Below, piece after piece: positions 1 to 6,566 of a stretch of 11,475 bases of DNA. The position numbers and the translations under genes were made by a program. The DNA comes from JBEAOO01 sp041164825 (GTDB taxonomy: Bacteria; Pseudomonadota; Gammaproteobacteria; Burkholderiales; Burkholderiaceae_C). Under the pieces are notes generated by a model. It saw only the letters and a list, made by a program, of their open reading frames with translations. It was not told the origin of the DNA and did not search any database. Location: the NCBI GenBank assembly GCA_041164825.1, contig JBEAOO010000327.1, forward strand, positions 1 to 11,475. Reading direction: 5' to 3'. Numbering within the stretch: position 1 is the stretch's first letter; every line of letters begins with the position of its first letter.

Positions 1-525
1 CACGATGATGAAGCCCGGCAGCGGCACCGCAAAGGCCAAGAACAGCAGCGCAAACCACTGGCTGCGCACAGCCGCCCAACCCGCCAGCAGCATCAAGCTG
101 CCGATCACCAATGGCAGCAAGGCGCCCATCTCAAACAGCGCCATGTTTTGCGAGCGGCCGACGTAGTACATCAGGCCGCCCAGCACCAGCACCACCAGGC
201 CACTGATGGCTGCGGGCCGAGGCTCACGGCGTGAGCCATCGGCCTGCACGCCGGCCACCACCGCCGCCAGCACATCGCGATGGCGCCACAGCAGCCAGCA
301 CGCGATCATGAACATCATGGCCCCGTACTCATAGGCCTCTTCGTTCCAGACCGTGCCCCACATGCGGACCAGCGTGGGCACGGCCAACAGCAGCAAGCCG
401 CCGGCCAAGGGCCAATGGCGTTGCAGCGGTGAGGCGGCCGCTGCGTGGGTGAGCGGAGCCGAGGCCGGGGTGGGGTTCGGCGGCGCGTCGGCGGGGTCGA
501 CCGCCAGCGTGTTCATCAAGCTCAT
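1..525 (-). CDS. xrtB: Exosortase B (XrtB/EpsH type), N-terminal part, cut by left window edge
   Basis: Exosortases are multi-pass inner-membrane cysteine transpeptidase-like enzymes thought to process proteins carrying PEP-CTERM-type tails; the XrtB/EpsH type sits in EPS loci. Only the first 175 residues are here. Visible are hydrophobic segments at about 38-55, 66-80, 106-122, 134-151 and 156-175, an acidic WNEEAYEYG stretch (60-68) leading into WLLWRHRD (77-84), the string YVGRSQ (121-126) and PLPGF (168-172). I recognise the combination of a GRSQ-like motif, a G-W segment and a WF...PLPGF segment as exosortase-B-like. The catalytic Cys, Arg and His lie beyond the window, so activity cannot be judged. 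The start at 525 is chosen because AAGGA lies 5 bases upstream; an ATG three codons later is poorly spaced. It follows epsG after 58 bases, matching the epsG-epsH order of methanolan-type loci. Family assignment is from memory of motifs. Confidence 0.82.
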   Translation of the reverse strand, partial: MSLMNTLAVDPADAPPNPTPASAPLTHAAAASPLQRHWPLAGGLLLLAVPTLVRMWGTVWNEEAYEYGAMMFMIACWLLWRHRDVLAAVVAGVQADGSRREPRPAAISGLVVLVLGGLMYYVGRSQNMALFEMGALLPLVIGSLMLLAGWAAVRSQWFALLFLAFAVPLPGFIIV

Positions 526-530
526 GGTGT

Positions 531-535
531 TCCTT
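531..535 (-). promoter_or_regulatory. Ribosome binding site of the exosortase B gene
   Basis: The minus strand reads AAGGA followed by a 5-base spacer and ATG at 525. This decides the start over the ATG at 516, which would be about 14 bases away. Confidence 0.7.
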
Positions 536-543
536 GGCGAGGG

Positions 544-568
544 TGAGCCTGGCGGTGGACCAGGCTCA
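544..568 (-). repeat. Perfect 9-bp inverted repeat (hairpin) between epsG and xrtB
   Basis: On the plus strand TGAGCCTGG is followed by a 7-base loop (CGGTGGA) and CCAGGCTCA, a perfect GC-rich stem. It lies in the 58-base gap between the epsG stop and the exosortase start, about 10 bases upstream of the ribosome binding site. On the transcribed minus strand the stem is followed by CCCTCGCC and not by a run of T, so it does not look like an intrinsic terminator. An RNA-processing, mRNA-stabilising or expression-tuning role within the operon is possible but is inference. Confidence 0.6.
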
Positions 569-583
569 ACAAAGCTCAACTTC

Positions 584-1528
584 TCAGTGTTCGTTGACCA
601 GCGCGCCCAGCACCTCGACGCCGTAGCGTGTCATGGTCTGGACCAGGCGCTGGACCTCGGGCAAGCGGGTGCGGTTGCGGCGGGTCACGATCAAGGCACC
701 GCTCGCGCGCACGGCCACGGTCACTGCCTCGCTGAAGCGACCGGCCGGCGGCGTGTCGATCAAGATGACGGAGTAGCGCAACGACAGCAATTGCAGCAAG
801 CGCGCAAACGGCTGGCGCTCGAGCAGCGCCATGCCATCGGGATGGCTGGGGCCGGCCGGCAGCACGTGCAGGTTGGGCACACCGCGCACGGCGCGCACGG
901 GGGCCCGGGCGATGTCGCGCGAGAGGTAGTTCGACAAGCCGGTCTTGTTGCTCACGCCAAAAATCTCGTGCTGGCGCGGGTGGTTGAAGTCGGCGTCGAT
1001 CACCAAGGTGTCTTCGTGCGACTGGGCAAACAAGCGTGCCAGCTGTGCACACACATGGCTGCGGCCATCGCCACTGCCCTGGCTCATCACGGCCAAGGTG
1101 TGCTGCTCAGGCTCCTCGCCAAACCAGCGCAGCAGCAACTGCGAGCGCACGCTGCGCAGCACCTCGCCCTGCTCGCTGGGCGGCAAGGGAATGCTGAGCG
1201 CCCGCGCTTCGGCACTGTCTGCCTGGCCGGGTTCGAAGTCCACGTCGATCTGGCGCGCGAGTGCCAGGTCGATGTCGGTGCGGGCCACCAGGCCCAGCGA
1301 GAGGGCCAACTCGCCAAAGCGGCGCGGGTTGTCGGCCTGCTGGGCCAGCACGGCCTGCACATCGTGCAATTGCAGTGCGCCGAGCGCCACCAGGATGTCG
1401 CCCAGGCGCTCCTGCGCACGGCGGCTCACGGCATGGCCGCTGGCCGCTGGTGTGCCCGGCGTGTTGGGGCTCACCAGGGAGTCCATGTCGATGTCGTTCT
1501 TGGCGACGCGCAAGGAGTTGGCAGCCAT
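584..1528 (-). CDS. epsG: EpsG-type tyrosine-kinase-like ATPase linked to chain-length control
   Basis: Bacterial tyrosine-kinase-type P-loop ATPases act in the cytoplasm with a Wzz-like membrane partner (here EpsF) to control polymerisation and export. The 314-residue product has an N-terminal region (about 40-95, RLGDILVALGAL then FGELALSLGLV) resembling the small GspE/MshE N-terminal domain. The ATPase domain follows: Walker A-like GSGDGRS (151-157), Walker A' TLVIDAD (174-180) and Walker B VILIDTP (254-260). The usual Walker A lysine is replaced by arginine, which I recall as common in EpsG proteins, and there is no C-terminal tyrosine cluster. The start is the ATG at 1528, whose A is the last base of the epsF TGA stop (TGATG); a GTG one codon earlier (1531) is the alternative. 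This one-base overlap implies translational coupling with epsF. The fused N-terminal domain and matching gene order support EpsG over a MinD/ParA protein. Confidence 0.88.
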   Translation of the reverse strand: MAANSLRVAKNDIDMDSLVSPNTPGTPAASGHAVSRRAQERLGDILVALGALQLHDVQAVLAQQADNPRRFGELALSLGLVARTDIDLALARQIDVDFEPGQADSAEARALSIPLPPSEQGEVLRSVRSQLLLRWFGEEPEQHTLAVMSQGSGDGRSHVCAQLARLFAQSHEDTLVIDADFNHPRQHEIFGVSNKTGLSNYLSRDIARAPVRAVRGVPNLHVLPAGPSHPDGMALLERQPFARLLQLLSLRYSVILIDTPPAGRFSEAVTVAVRASGALIVTRRNRTRLPEVQRLVQTMTRYGVEVLGALVNEH

Positions 1529-2940
1529 CACACCACCCCCGCTTCCAAGGCCGGCGAGCGGCTGGCGCGCCAGCCGAGGCTCAGTGCCTGTCGCTCACGC
1601 GGCAAGCTGCCCAGGCACGGAATGCGCAAGGCCGATTCCACATCTGCCGCACAGCGCACACGTTGGTCGAGCACCTCCATCAGCACCGCCACGGCCAGGC
1701 CGAGCAGCACACCGAGCACCGCGCTCAGCGAGATGTAGAGGCCCGTCTTGGGGCTCGACGCTTCGCCCGGCACCGAGGCCGGCGTCAGCACAAAGGCGTT
1801 CGACTGGTTGGTCTGTGCCTCCAGGCGGTTTTGCGCCAGGCGCTGCAAGCTGGCGTCGTAGACGCGCTGGGCGCCTTCGACCTCGCGCATCAGCATGGCG
1901 GCCTCGTCGCGCTGCTGCTTGCTGGCCAGAACGCGTTCTTTTTGCTGGGCCAGCGCCTGGCGCATGTCGCCTTCGCGCTGCTGGGCCACTTGGGATTGCG
2001 CGCCCACGGTGCCGATGCTGTTGCGCAGCTCCACCTCCAAGCGCTGCTTGAGCGTTTCGAACTCGGTCTTGGCGCGCAGCAGCGTCGGGTGGTTGGGGCC
2101 GTAGCCTTGCGCGGCTTCTTCAAAGCGGGCTTCGGCGCGCACCACTTCGGCACGCAGGTTCTGCACCACCGGCGAGTTCGACACGTCGGACACGCTGTTG
2201 CTGCTGGGCTTGCTTTGCGTGGCGCGGGCCTTGGCTTCGAGGCTTTGCGATTGCGCGATGCCCACCTGCTGCGACAGCTCATACAGGCGGGCGCTTTCGA
2301 TGTCGGTGCGCTCGTCGCTGGCGGTGATGCCGTTCTTCTGCTGGAAGGCCGAGAGCTTGGCTTGCGCCTGCTCCACCTTGTCGCGCAGCGGAATCAGCTG
2401 CTCGTCAAACCACTTGGCGCTTTGCTCGGCGGGCTGCTTGCGCAGCTCGATGCTGGTCTCGATGTAGGCGTTGGCAAAGCCGTTGGCCACCTCGGCCGAG
2501 AAGGTCGGGTCGGTGCCGGTGAAGGCGATGCTGACCACGGCGCTCTCGCGGGCGGGTTTCACGTCGAGGTGTTTGAGCAAGGAGTTGGCGAAGAAGTCTT
2601 CCACCGTCCCGGTGCCGCCGTTGGTGGCCTCACGCCACTGCTTTTCGGCCGCGGGGCTGTTGGCAAAGCCCATGTTGCGCACCACGCGGCGCGCCACGCG
2701 CTCGCTGTTGATCACGTCCACCTGCGTGGCCATCAGCGTTTGCGCCAAGGCGCCGGCCGTGGGGTTGATGCCACCGAGCATGTCGGTGAGCTTGGGTTCG
2801 ATCACCACGCGGGTGGCCGCCGTGTACTGCTTGGGCAGCAAACGCGTCACCAGGGCGGTGGTGCCCACCATCGCGATGAAGATCGCGAGCACCACCCACC
2901 ACCGGGCAATGACCACGCGAAGAAACTGTTGGGCTGTCAT
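1528..2940 (-). CDS. epsF: EpsF-type polysaccharide chain-length determinant (Wzz family)
   Basis: Inner-membrane polysaccharide co-polymerase that sets polymer length and works with the EpsG ATPase and EpsE export channel. The 470-residue protein has the classic Wzz layout: a membrane helix near the N terminus (about 14-35), a large periplasmic part rich in coiled coil (about 170-225 and 260-385, many A, Q, E, R), the GYGPNHP motif (279-285) seen in this subfamily, a proline-rich stretch TPASVPGEASSP (386-397), and a second membrane helix (about 401-422). A short cytoplasmic tail follows, containing IPCLGSLP (440-447), the junction usually seen where the kinase is fused in other species. Here the kinase is the separate downstream gene. 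The ATG at 2940 has only a weak Shine-Dalgarno (GAGAAAG about 12 bases away) that overlaps the epsE stop region, so coupling to epsE is likely. Gap to epsE is 16 bases. Confidence 0.92.
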   Translation of the reverse strand: MTAQQFLRVVIARWWVVLAIFIAMVGTTALVTRLLPKQYTAATRVVIEPKLTDMLGGINPTAGALAQTLMATQVDVINSERVARRVVRNMGFANSPAAEKQWREATNGGTGTVEDFFANSLLKHLDVKPARESAVVSIAFTGTDPTFSAEVANGFANAYIETSIELRKQPAEQSAKWFDEQLIPLRDKVEQAQAKLSAFQQKNGITASDERTDIESARLYELSQQVGIAQSQSLEAKARATQSKPSSNSVSDVSNSPVVQNLRAEVVRAEARFEEAAQGYGPNHPTLLRAKTEFETLKQRLEVELRNSIGTVGAQSQVAQQREGDMRQALAQQKERVLASKQQRDEAAMLMREVEGAQRVYDASLQRLAQNRLEAQTNQSNAFVLTPASVPGEASSPKTGLYISLSAVLGVLLGLAVAVLMEVLDQRVRCAADVESALRIPCLGSLPRERQALSLGWRASRSPALEAGVV

Positions 2941-2956
2941 GGAGAGGGTGTCTTTC

Positions 2957-3808
2957 TCAGAACAAAGATTCGCGGATGAAGATCACGTCGTCCGCCCGCA
3001 GCGGCGCTTGCAGATCAACGTCGTTCATCTCACTCAGGTTGCCATTGGCCTCGCGGCGCGTGATGCGCACGCCCTTGAGCGAGCCACGGGTGTTGAGTCC
3101 GCCGCTGGCCGAGAGGGCCTGCTGCAGCGTCATGCCGCGCTCCAGGCGCTGGCTGCCAGGGCGTTGCACATCGCCATAGATGTAGAACAGCGGCGCGCGG
3201 TGCACGAACAGCACGTCGCCGCCTTCGAGCTCGATGTCACCGCGCTGCGTGGCGCCCGGGCGGAACATCTCGACCATGTCGATCTCGGTGTTGCGCACCT
3301 GGCCCTTGGCATCGAGCCGACTGAGCACCACCGAATCGGCGCCCACTTGCGAGGCCGAACCGCCGGCCAGCGCCAGCGCGCCGGCCACCGTGTAGGCCAG
3401 GTCGAGCGTGTAGTTGCCGGGTCGGTTCACATAGCCCAGCACCGAGATCTGCTGGCTGCGGTACTGCAGCAGCGACACGCTGACTTGCGGGCGCTTGAGC
3501 AGGCCGTTGGCCTCCAGGCCCTCGGCAATCATCTTTTCCAGCTCGGCCGTGGTTTTGCCCTGCGCCTGGATGGCGCCGAGAAACGGGTAGGTCATCCGGC
3601 CATCGCCATCCACCCGGGTCTCCAGGCCGAGTTCGGCGTTTTGGAACACCGACACGCGCAGCACATCGCCCGCGCCCAGGCGCAAGGTCTTGCCTTGGAT
3701 GGGCAGCGGCGCGGCGTCAGCCGCCTGGGCGCTGGGGGCGACGACGAGCGTGCCAAGGACGGCAGCGGCCAAGAGGCCGGCGCGCAGGGGCAGCAAGAGT
3801 GCGTTCAT
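2957..3808 (-). CDS. epsE: EpsE-type polysaccharide export protein (Wza-like)
   Basis: Wza/OPX-family export protein, expected to form the periplasmic to outer-membrane conduit for the polymer. The 283-residue product has a Sec signal peptide (hydrophobic 11-24, cleavage near SAQA-AD at 29/30) and no lipobox cysteine, so it is probably not lipidated, unlike Wza. A poly-export domain follows (about 38-118: LRLGAGDVLRVSVF, then MTYPFLGAI), then two SLBB-type segments (VLGYVNRPGNYTL at 123-135 and YIYGDVQRPGSQ at 209-220). It is shorter than full-length Wza and lacks its C-terminal amphipathic helix, as other EpsE proteins do. The start is set at the ATG at 3808; a GTG two codons earlier (3814) stays open, but GAAAG about 7 bases before the ATG favours the ATG. 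It begins 8 bases after the epsD stop. Confidence 0.92.
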   Translation of the reverse strand: MNALLLPLRAGLLAAAVLGTLVVAPSAQAADAAPLPIQGKTLRLGAGDVLRVSVFQNAELGLETRVDGDGRMTYPFLGAIQAQGKTTAELEKMIAEGLEANGLLKRPQVSVSLLQYRSQQISVLGYVNRPGNYTLDLAYTVAGALALAGGSASQVGADSVVLSRLDAKGQVRNTEIDMVEMFRPGATQRGDIELEGGDVLFVHRAPLFYIYGDVQRPGSQRLERGMTLQQALSASGGLNTRGSLKGVRITRREANGNLSEMNDVDLQAPLRADDVIFIRESLF

Positions 3809-3816
3809 GACCACTT

Positions 3817-4803
3817 TCAGCGCAGGCCCGACAGGCCTTTTTCCACCGCGTTCGAGGCGGCTGGGGCGGTGGTCTTGGCGTCGGCCACGGGGGCAGGCGA
3901 GGTCGTCGCGGTGGGTGCGGCAGCCTTGCCATCCAACTTGCCGTCGGGCTTGGCATCGAGCTTGCCGTCGAGCTTGGCAAAGTCGCCCACGTATTCGATC
4001 TTGGCGGCACCACGCAGGCGCACCAGCTCGGCCTTCACCAGCTCATCGCGCTTGATGGCGGAGAGGAATTGGTCAATGTACGGCTTGGCCTGGGCCTCGT
4101 TCATCGGCTGCGATTGCGACGCCGCAATCTGCAACACGGTGAGCTGGTTGCCGGCGGCAATCACGCCCATCTCGCCGTCCTTCATGGCGCTGATGCGCGG
4201 CAGGGCCGCCAGCGGCAGCATCTCGGCGCCGCGCACGGCGGCGTTGGTCGACACCTTGGCATCTTGCTGGCGCAACCAGTTCACCACGTCAGACAAACTC
4301 TTGGCACCGGCCACCACTTTTTCCAGCTCCGGCAGGCGGGCTTTCGGCAGATCGGTGGCCACTTCTTGCAGCTTGTAGACGCGGCGCTGTGCGAACAACT
4401 CCGGGTGCTCGCCGTAGTACTTGGCGATGGCGGCCGCATCGGGCTTGGCCTTGGGCGCCACGGTCTTTTGCAAATAGCTTTGCGCCAGCACCTGCGCCTT
4501 GGCGCCTTCCAGGTTGCCCAGCACCTCGGGGTCGCGGTCGAGCTTCATCTCGATGGCTTGCTGCACCAACAGGCGCTGGTCAATCAGGCCATCGACCACC
4601 TGCTTGCGCGCGGCATCGGCTTGGCTGGCGGGCACGCCTTGCATGCGGCTCAACTGGGCGTTGACCTGTGGAATCGAGACCTCGTCGCTGTTGACCTTGA
4701 CCGCCACCAACGAGGCACTGGACGCGCCCGATTTGCCCGAGCACGCGGCCAACAACACCGCTGAACAAGCGGCCACAACAAGGGTTCGAGAGAAGGTACG
4801 CAT
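3817..4803 (-). CDS. epsD: EpsD-family peptidyl-prolyl isomerase lipoprotein
   Basis: EpsD-family proteins are SurA/PpiD-like periplasmic lipoproteins in EPS loci, assumed to help fold export components; the exact substrate is unknown. The 328-residue product starts with a lipoprotein signal (positive N terminus, hydrophobic core, LAAC with Cys21; Ser at +2 suggests the outer membrane). A SurA-N-like helical region follows (about 34-150: VNSDEVSIPQVNAQLSRM, then DGLIDQRLLVQQA), then a degenerate parvulin-like region (about 140-230). No clear parvulin active-site signature is visible, so it may act as a chaperone only. The tail from 275 is low-complexity, with repeats of K-(L/P)-D-(G/A) and then an Ala/Pro/Thr-rich segment. 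It is first gene of the minus-strand operon and reads divergently from the CapK-like gene. No strong Shine-Dalgarno precedes the ATG. Confidence 0.88.
   Translation of the reverse strand: MRTFSRTLVVAACSAVLLAACSGKSGASSASLVAVKVNSDEVSIPQVNAQLSRMQGVPASQADAARKQVVDGLIDQRLLVQQAIEMKLDRDPEVLGNLEGAKAQVLAQSYLQKTVAPKAKPDAAAIAKYYGEHPELFAQRRVYKLQEVATDLPKARLPELEKVVAGAKSLSDVVNWLRQQDAKVSTNAAVRGAEMLPLAALPRISAMKDGEMGVIAAGNQLTVLQIAASQSQPMNEAQAKPYIDQFLSAIKRDELVKAELVRLRGAAKIEYVGDFAKLDGKLDAKPDGKLDGKAAAPTATTSPAPVADAKTTAPAASNAVEKGLSGLR
3925..3978 (-). repeat. Tandem 12-bp repeat in the 3' part of epsD (about 4.5 copies)
   Basis: Read on the minus strand, units GCCAAGCTCGAC, GGCAAGCTCGAT, GCCAAGCCCGAC and GGCAAGTTGGAT follow each other from 3978 to 3931, with a half unit GGCAAG to 3925. 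They encode AKLD-GKLD-AKPD-GKLD-GK at residues 276-293. The unit is a multiple of three, so copy-number change would alter tail length and not the reading frame. Confidence 0.8.
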
Positions 4804-5024
4804 ACAAGAAGTGCCCGGGGGTGATCAATGACGCCGGAGCGTACGGACGGCACATGAACGCTGTGTGTCATTTGCGGTGCGCCGCGCCCACCCCCCCAAC
4901 GTCAATGCCCGAGCCTGGGCCGAACGGCTCATATGCGGCAAGCGGATCACCCTCCGCCGTGACAGGTAACGACCTTGTCACCACGCCGCCCGATCATGGT
5001 GCAGCCCCAAACAGCAGCCTGCCC
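4804..5024. promoter_or_regulatory. Divergent intergenic control region between epsD and the CapK-like gene
   Basis: These 221 bases separate two operons reading away from each other, so both promoters should lie here. An open frame from a GTG at 4821 runs through into the CapK-like gene, but its third codon positions are much less GC-rich than the gene body and its residues (many P, G, S, A) resemble no domain, so I treat it as non-coding. No convincing sigma-70 pair could be placed on either strand. A run of seven C lies near 4892-4898. The clearest signal is the inverted repeat at 4959-4981, listed separately. Confidence 0.55.
4959..4981. promoter_or_regulatory. Near-perfect inverted repeat, candidate operator
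   Basis: GTGACA-GGT-AACG-ACC-T-TGTCAC: six plus three complementary base pairs on each side of a 4-base centre, with one extra T in the right arm. It is centred about 55 bases upstream of the ATG at 5025 and about 165 bases upstream of the epsD start. The position in a divergent promoter region fits binding by a dimeric regulator acting on one or both operons. The right arm includes TTGTCA, similar to a -35 box, but no good -10 follows at the right distance. The function is inferred. Confidence 0.45.
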
Positions 5025-6566
5025 ATGTCCCTCGAAGATCACCTCCACGCCTCGCTCTCGCTGTACATGCGAGCACCGGCCTGGGTGCGTCTGGCGGTGG
5101 GCCACACCTACCGTCGCTTGCCGGCGCACTGGCGCCACGGCCGCTTGCATGCGGTGCATGCCGAGCACGCTCGCCACGACAGCAGCGCGCACTGGGACGA
5201 GCTGAGCTGCCAGATGGAAGCGACGCTGGCCGCTGCGGCGCAGGTGCCGGCTTATGCCCCGTGGCACAGCGTGCTCACCCGCCGCACGCCCGTGTGGGAG
5301 CGCTTGTTGCAACTGCCCTTGCTCAGCAAGCCCGCCATCAAGGCCGACCTGAGGGGCCATGTGGTGGCCGGCAGCACCGATGCGCAACTGCTGCCCATGT
5401 TCACCGGCGGCTCGACCGAGCACCCGATGCGCTTTTACCTGGAGCGTGGTGTGACGCGCCCCAAAGAGAGCGCCTACATCGCGCACATCGAACAAGCCGC
5501 CTTGCGCGCCGCCCCCGGTGACTGGACGCTGTCACTGCGCGGCCGCACGGTGCAAGGCGCCGCGGAGGCCGGCGGCAAGATGTGGTCGGTGGAGCCGATC
5601 AAGCGCCACCTGCTGTTCAGCAGCGACCACCTCGAAGCCCGCCACATGCCCGCTCATGTGGACGCGCTGCGCACGCTGCGCCCGCCGGTGATTCAGGCGT
5701 TTCCGTCAGCGCTGTATCCGCTGGCGCGCTGGCTCGACGCCCACCCCTGCCCCGCGTTCAGCGAACGCGTGACGGGTGTGCTGCTGACGTCTGAATCGGT
5801 CTACGCCTTCCAGATGGCGCTGTTCGCACGCGTGTTTCCCAACGCCGCCTTGGTGCAGCACTACGGCCACTCCGAGCGCGTGCTGATGGCCACGGCGCTG
5901 GGCGCTGCGCCGTACCAGTTTTTTCCGCGCTACGGCTACCCCGAGTTGGTGGACGCCGATGGCCGCGCCATCACCGAACCCGGCGTGCTGGGCGAGATCG
6001 TGGGCACCAGCTTCGACAACGCCGTGATGCCTTTCGTGCGCTACCGCACCGGTGACATGGGCATGTGGCGCACAGTGCCGCAGCCTGGCGTGGGGGAGGC
6101 GCGCTTTGAGATGTCGCGCATCGAAGGCCGCTTGCAAGAATTTGTGGTTTGCCGCGACCAGCGCTTAGTCTCGATCACCACCTTGGGCGCCGCTCACTTT
6201 GCCGAGCTGGCGCCGGCCGATGCGATCCAGTTTGAGCAACACCGCCCCGGCGATGTGCTGCTGCGCGTGGCCACCTCGCAAGCACTCTGCGAAGGCAGCT
6301 TGCAACGCATTGCCCAGGCCGTGAACACCAAAACCCAAGGCGGCTGCCAGGTGCAGGTCGAGCTGGTGGACCGCATTGCGCGCACCGCACGTGGCAAGCA
6401 CCGCATGCTGATCCAGCACCTGGATTTGAGCGCCTACCTGGGGGCGGCCGTGTTGCCTTGCGCATCGCCGGCCCTGGCCAGCGACACCAACACCAACACC
6501 GACACCGACATCCACACATTCAGCACGCCGCCCAGCCCGCAGACCGAGGAGCAACTGTGGGCCTGA
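5025..6566 (+). CDS. CapK/PaaK-like AMP-forming ligase (phenylacetate-CoA ligase family)
   Basis: Member of the adenylate-forming family that includes phenylacetate-CoA ligase; CapK-like members are frequent in capsule and EPS loci, with mostly unknown substrates. In the 513-residue product, the phosphate-binding loop is TGGSTEHP (127-134), the adenine-binding motif YGHSE (280-284), and YRTGD (340-344) supplies the ribose-binding aspartate. The catalytic-lysine type motif RGKHR lies near the C terminus. The loop has EH where relatives usually have G plus a small or acidic residue, but the key T/S residues are kept. I chose the ATG at 5025 because codon usage changes there and MSLEDHLHASLSLYMRAP begins a family-like N terminus; no good Shine-Dalgarno decides it, and 5067 or 4854 are alternatives. 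The C terminus carries an NT/DT repeat. It is first gene of the plus-strand operon and overlaps the lyase start by 10 bases. It may activate a carboxylate used to decorate the polymer (inference). Confidence 0.85.
   Translation: MSLEDHLHASLSLYMRAPAWVRLAVGHTYRRLPAHWRHGRLHAVHAEHARHDSSAHWDELSCQMEATLAAAAQVPAYAPWHSVLTRRTPVWERLLQLPLLSKPAIKADLRGHVVAGSTDAQLLPMFTGGSTEHPMRFYLERGVTRPKESAYIAHIEQAALRAAPGDWTLSLRGRTVQGAAEAGGKMWSVEPIKRHLLFSSDHLEARHMPAHVDALRTLRPPVIQAFPSALYPLARWLDAHPCPAFSERVTGVLLTSESVYAFQMALFARVFPNAALVQHYGHSERVLMATALGAAPYQFFPRYGYPELVDADGRAITEPGVLGEIVGTSFDNAVMPFVRYRTGDMGMWRTVPQPGVGEARFEMSRIEGRLQEFVVCRDQRLVSITTLGAAHFAELAPADAIQFEQHRPGDVLLRVATSQALCEGSLQRIAQAVNTKTQGGCQVQVELVDRIARTARGKHRMLIQHLDLSAYLGAAVLPCASPALASDTNTNTDTDIHTFSTPPSPQTEEQLWA
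6483..6512 (+). repeat. Hexanucleotide tandem repeat (RACACC) in the 3' end of the CapK-like gene
   Basis: GACACC, AACACC, AACACC, GACACC and GACATC run in tandem, encoding DTNTNTDTDI just before the stop codon. Six-base units keep frame, so changes in copy number would lengthen or shorten a flexible tail without switching the gene off. Confidence 0.75.
6546..6551 (+). promoter_or_regulatory. Ribosome binding site for the GTG start of the lyase gene
   Basis: GAGGAG lies five bases before the GTG at 6557, inside the last codons of the CapK-like gene. It decides this start over the ATG at 6458, which would add 33 His/Arg/Gln-rich residues that come from reading the hexanucleotide repeat out of frame. 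Confidence 0.75.

Noticed and set aside
544..568. Intrinsic terminator at the epsG-xrtB gap
   Set aside because: The stem is good but no T run follows on the transcribed strand, and the downstream gene has a ribosome binding site right after.
353..4378. Several long plus-strand open frames across the epsD-epsG block
   Set aside because: They lie antisense to four recognised genes and have biased, motif-free composition expected from high GC.
4935..4956. Possible sigma-54 site on the minus strand (GG, ten bases, GC, with TTGC)
   Set aside because: Only the minimal GG and TTGC positions match; such matches are frequent by chance in GC-rich DNA.
4821..5024. N-terminal extension of the CapK-like gene from GTG 4821
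   Set aside because: Third codon positions are far less GC-rich than in the gene body, composition is low-complexity, and it would consume nearly the whole divergent promoter region.
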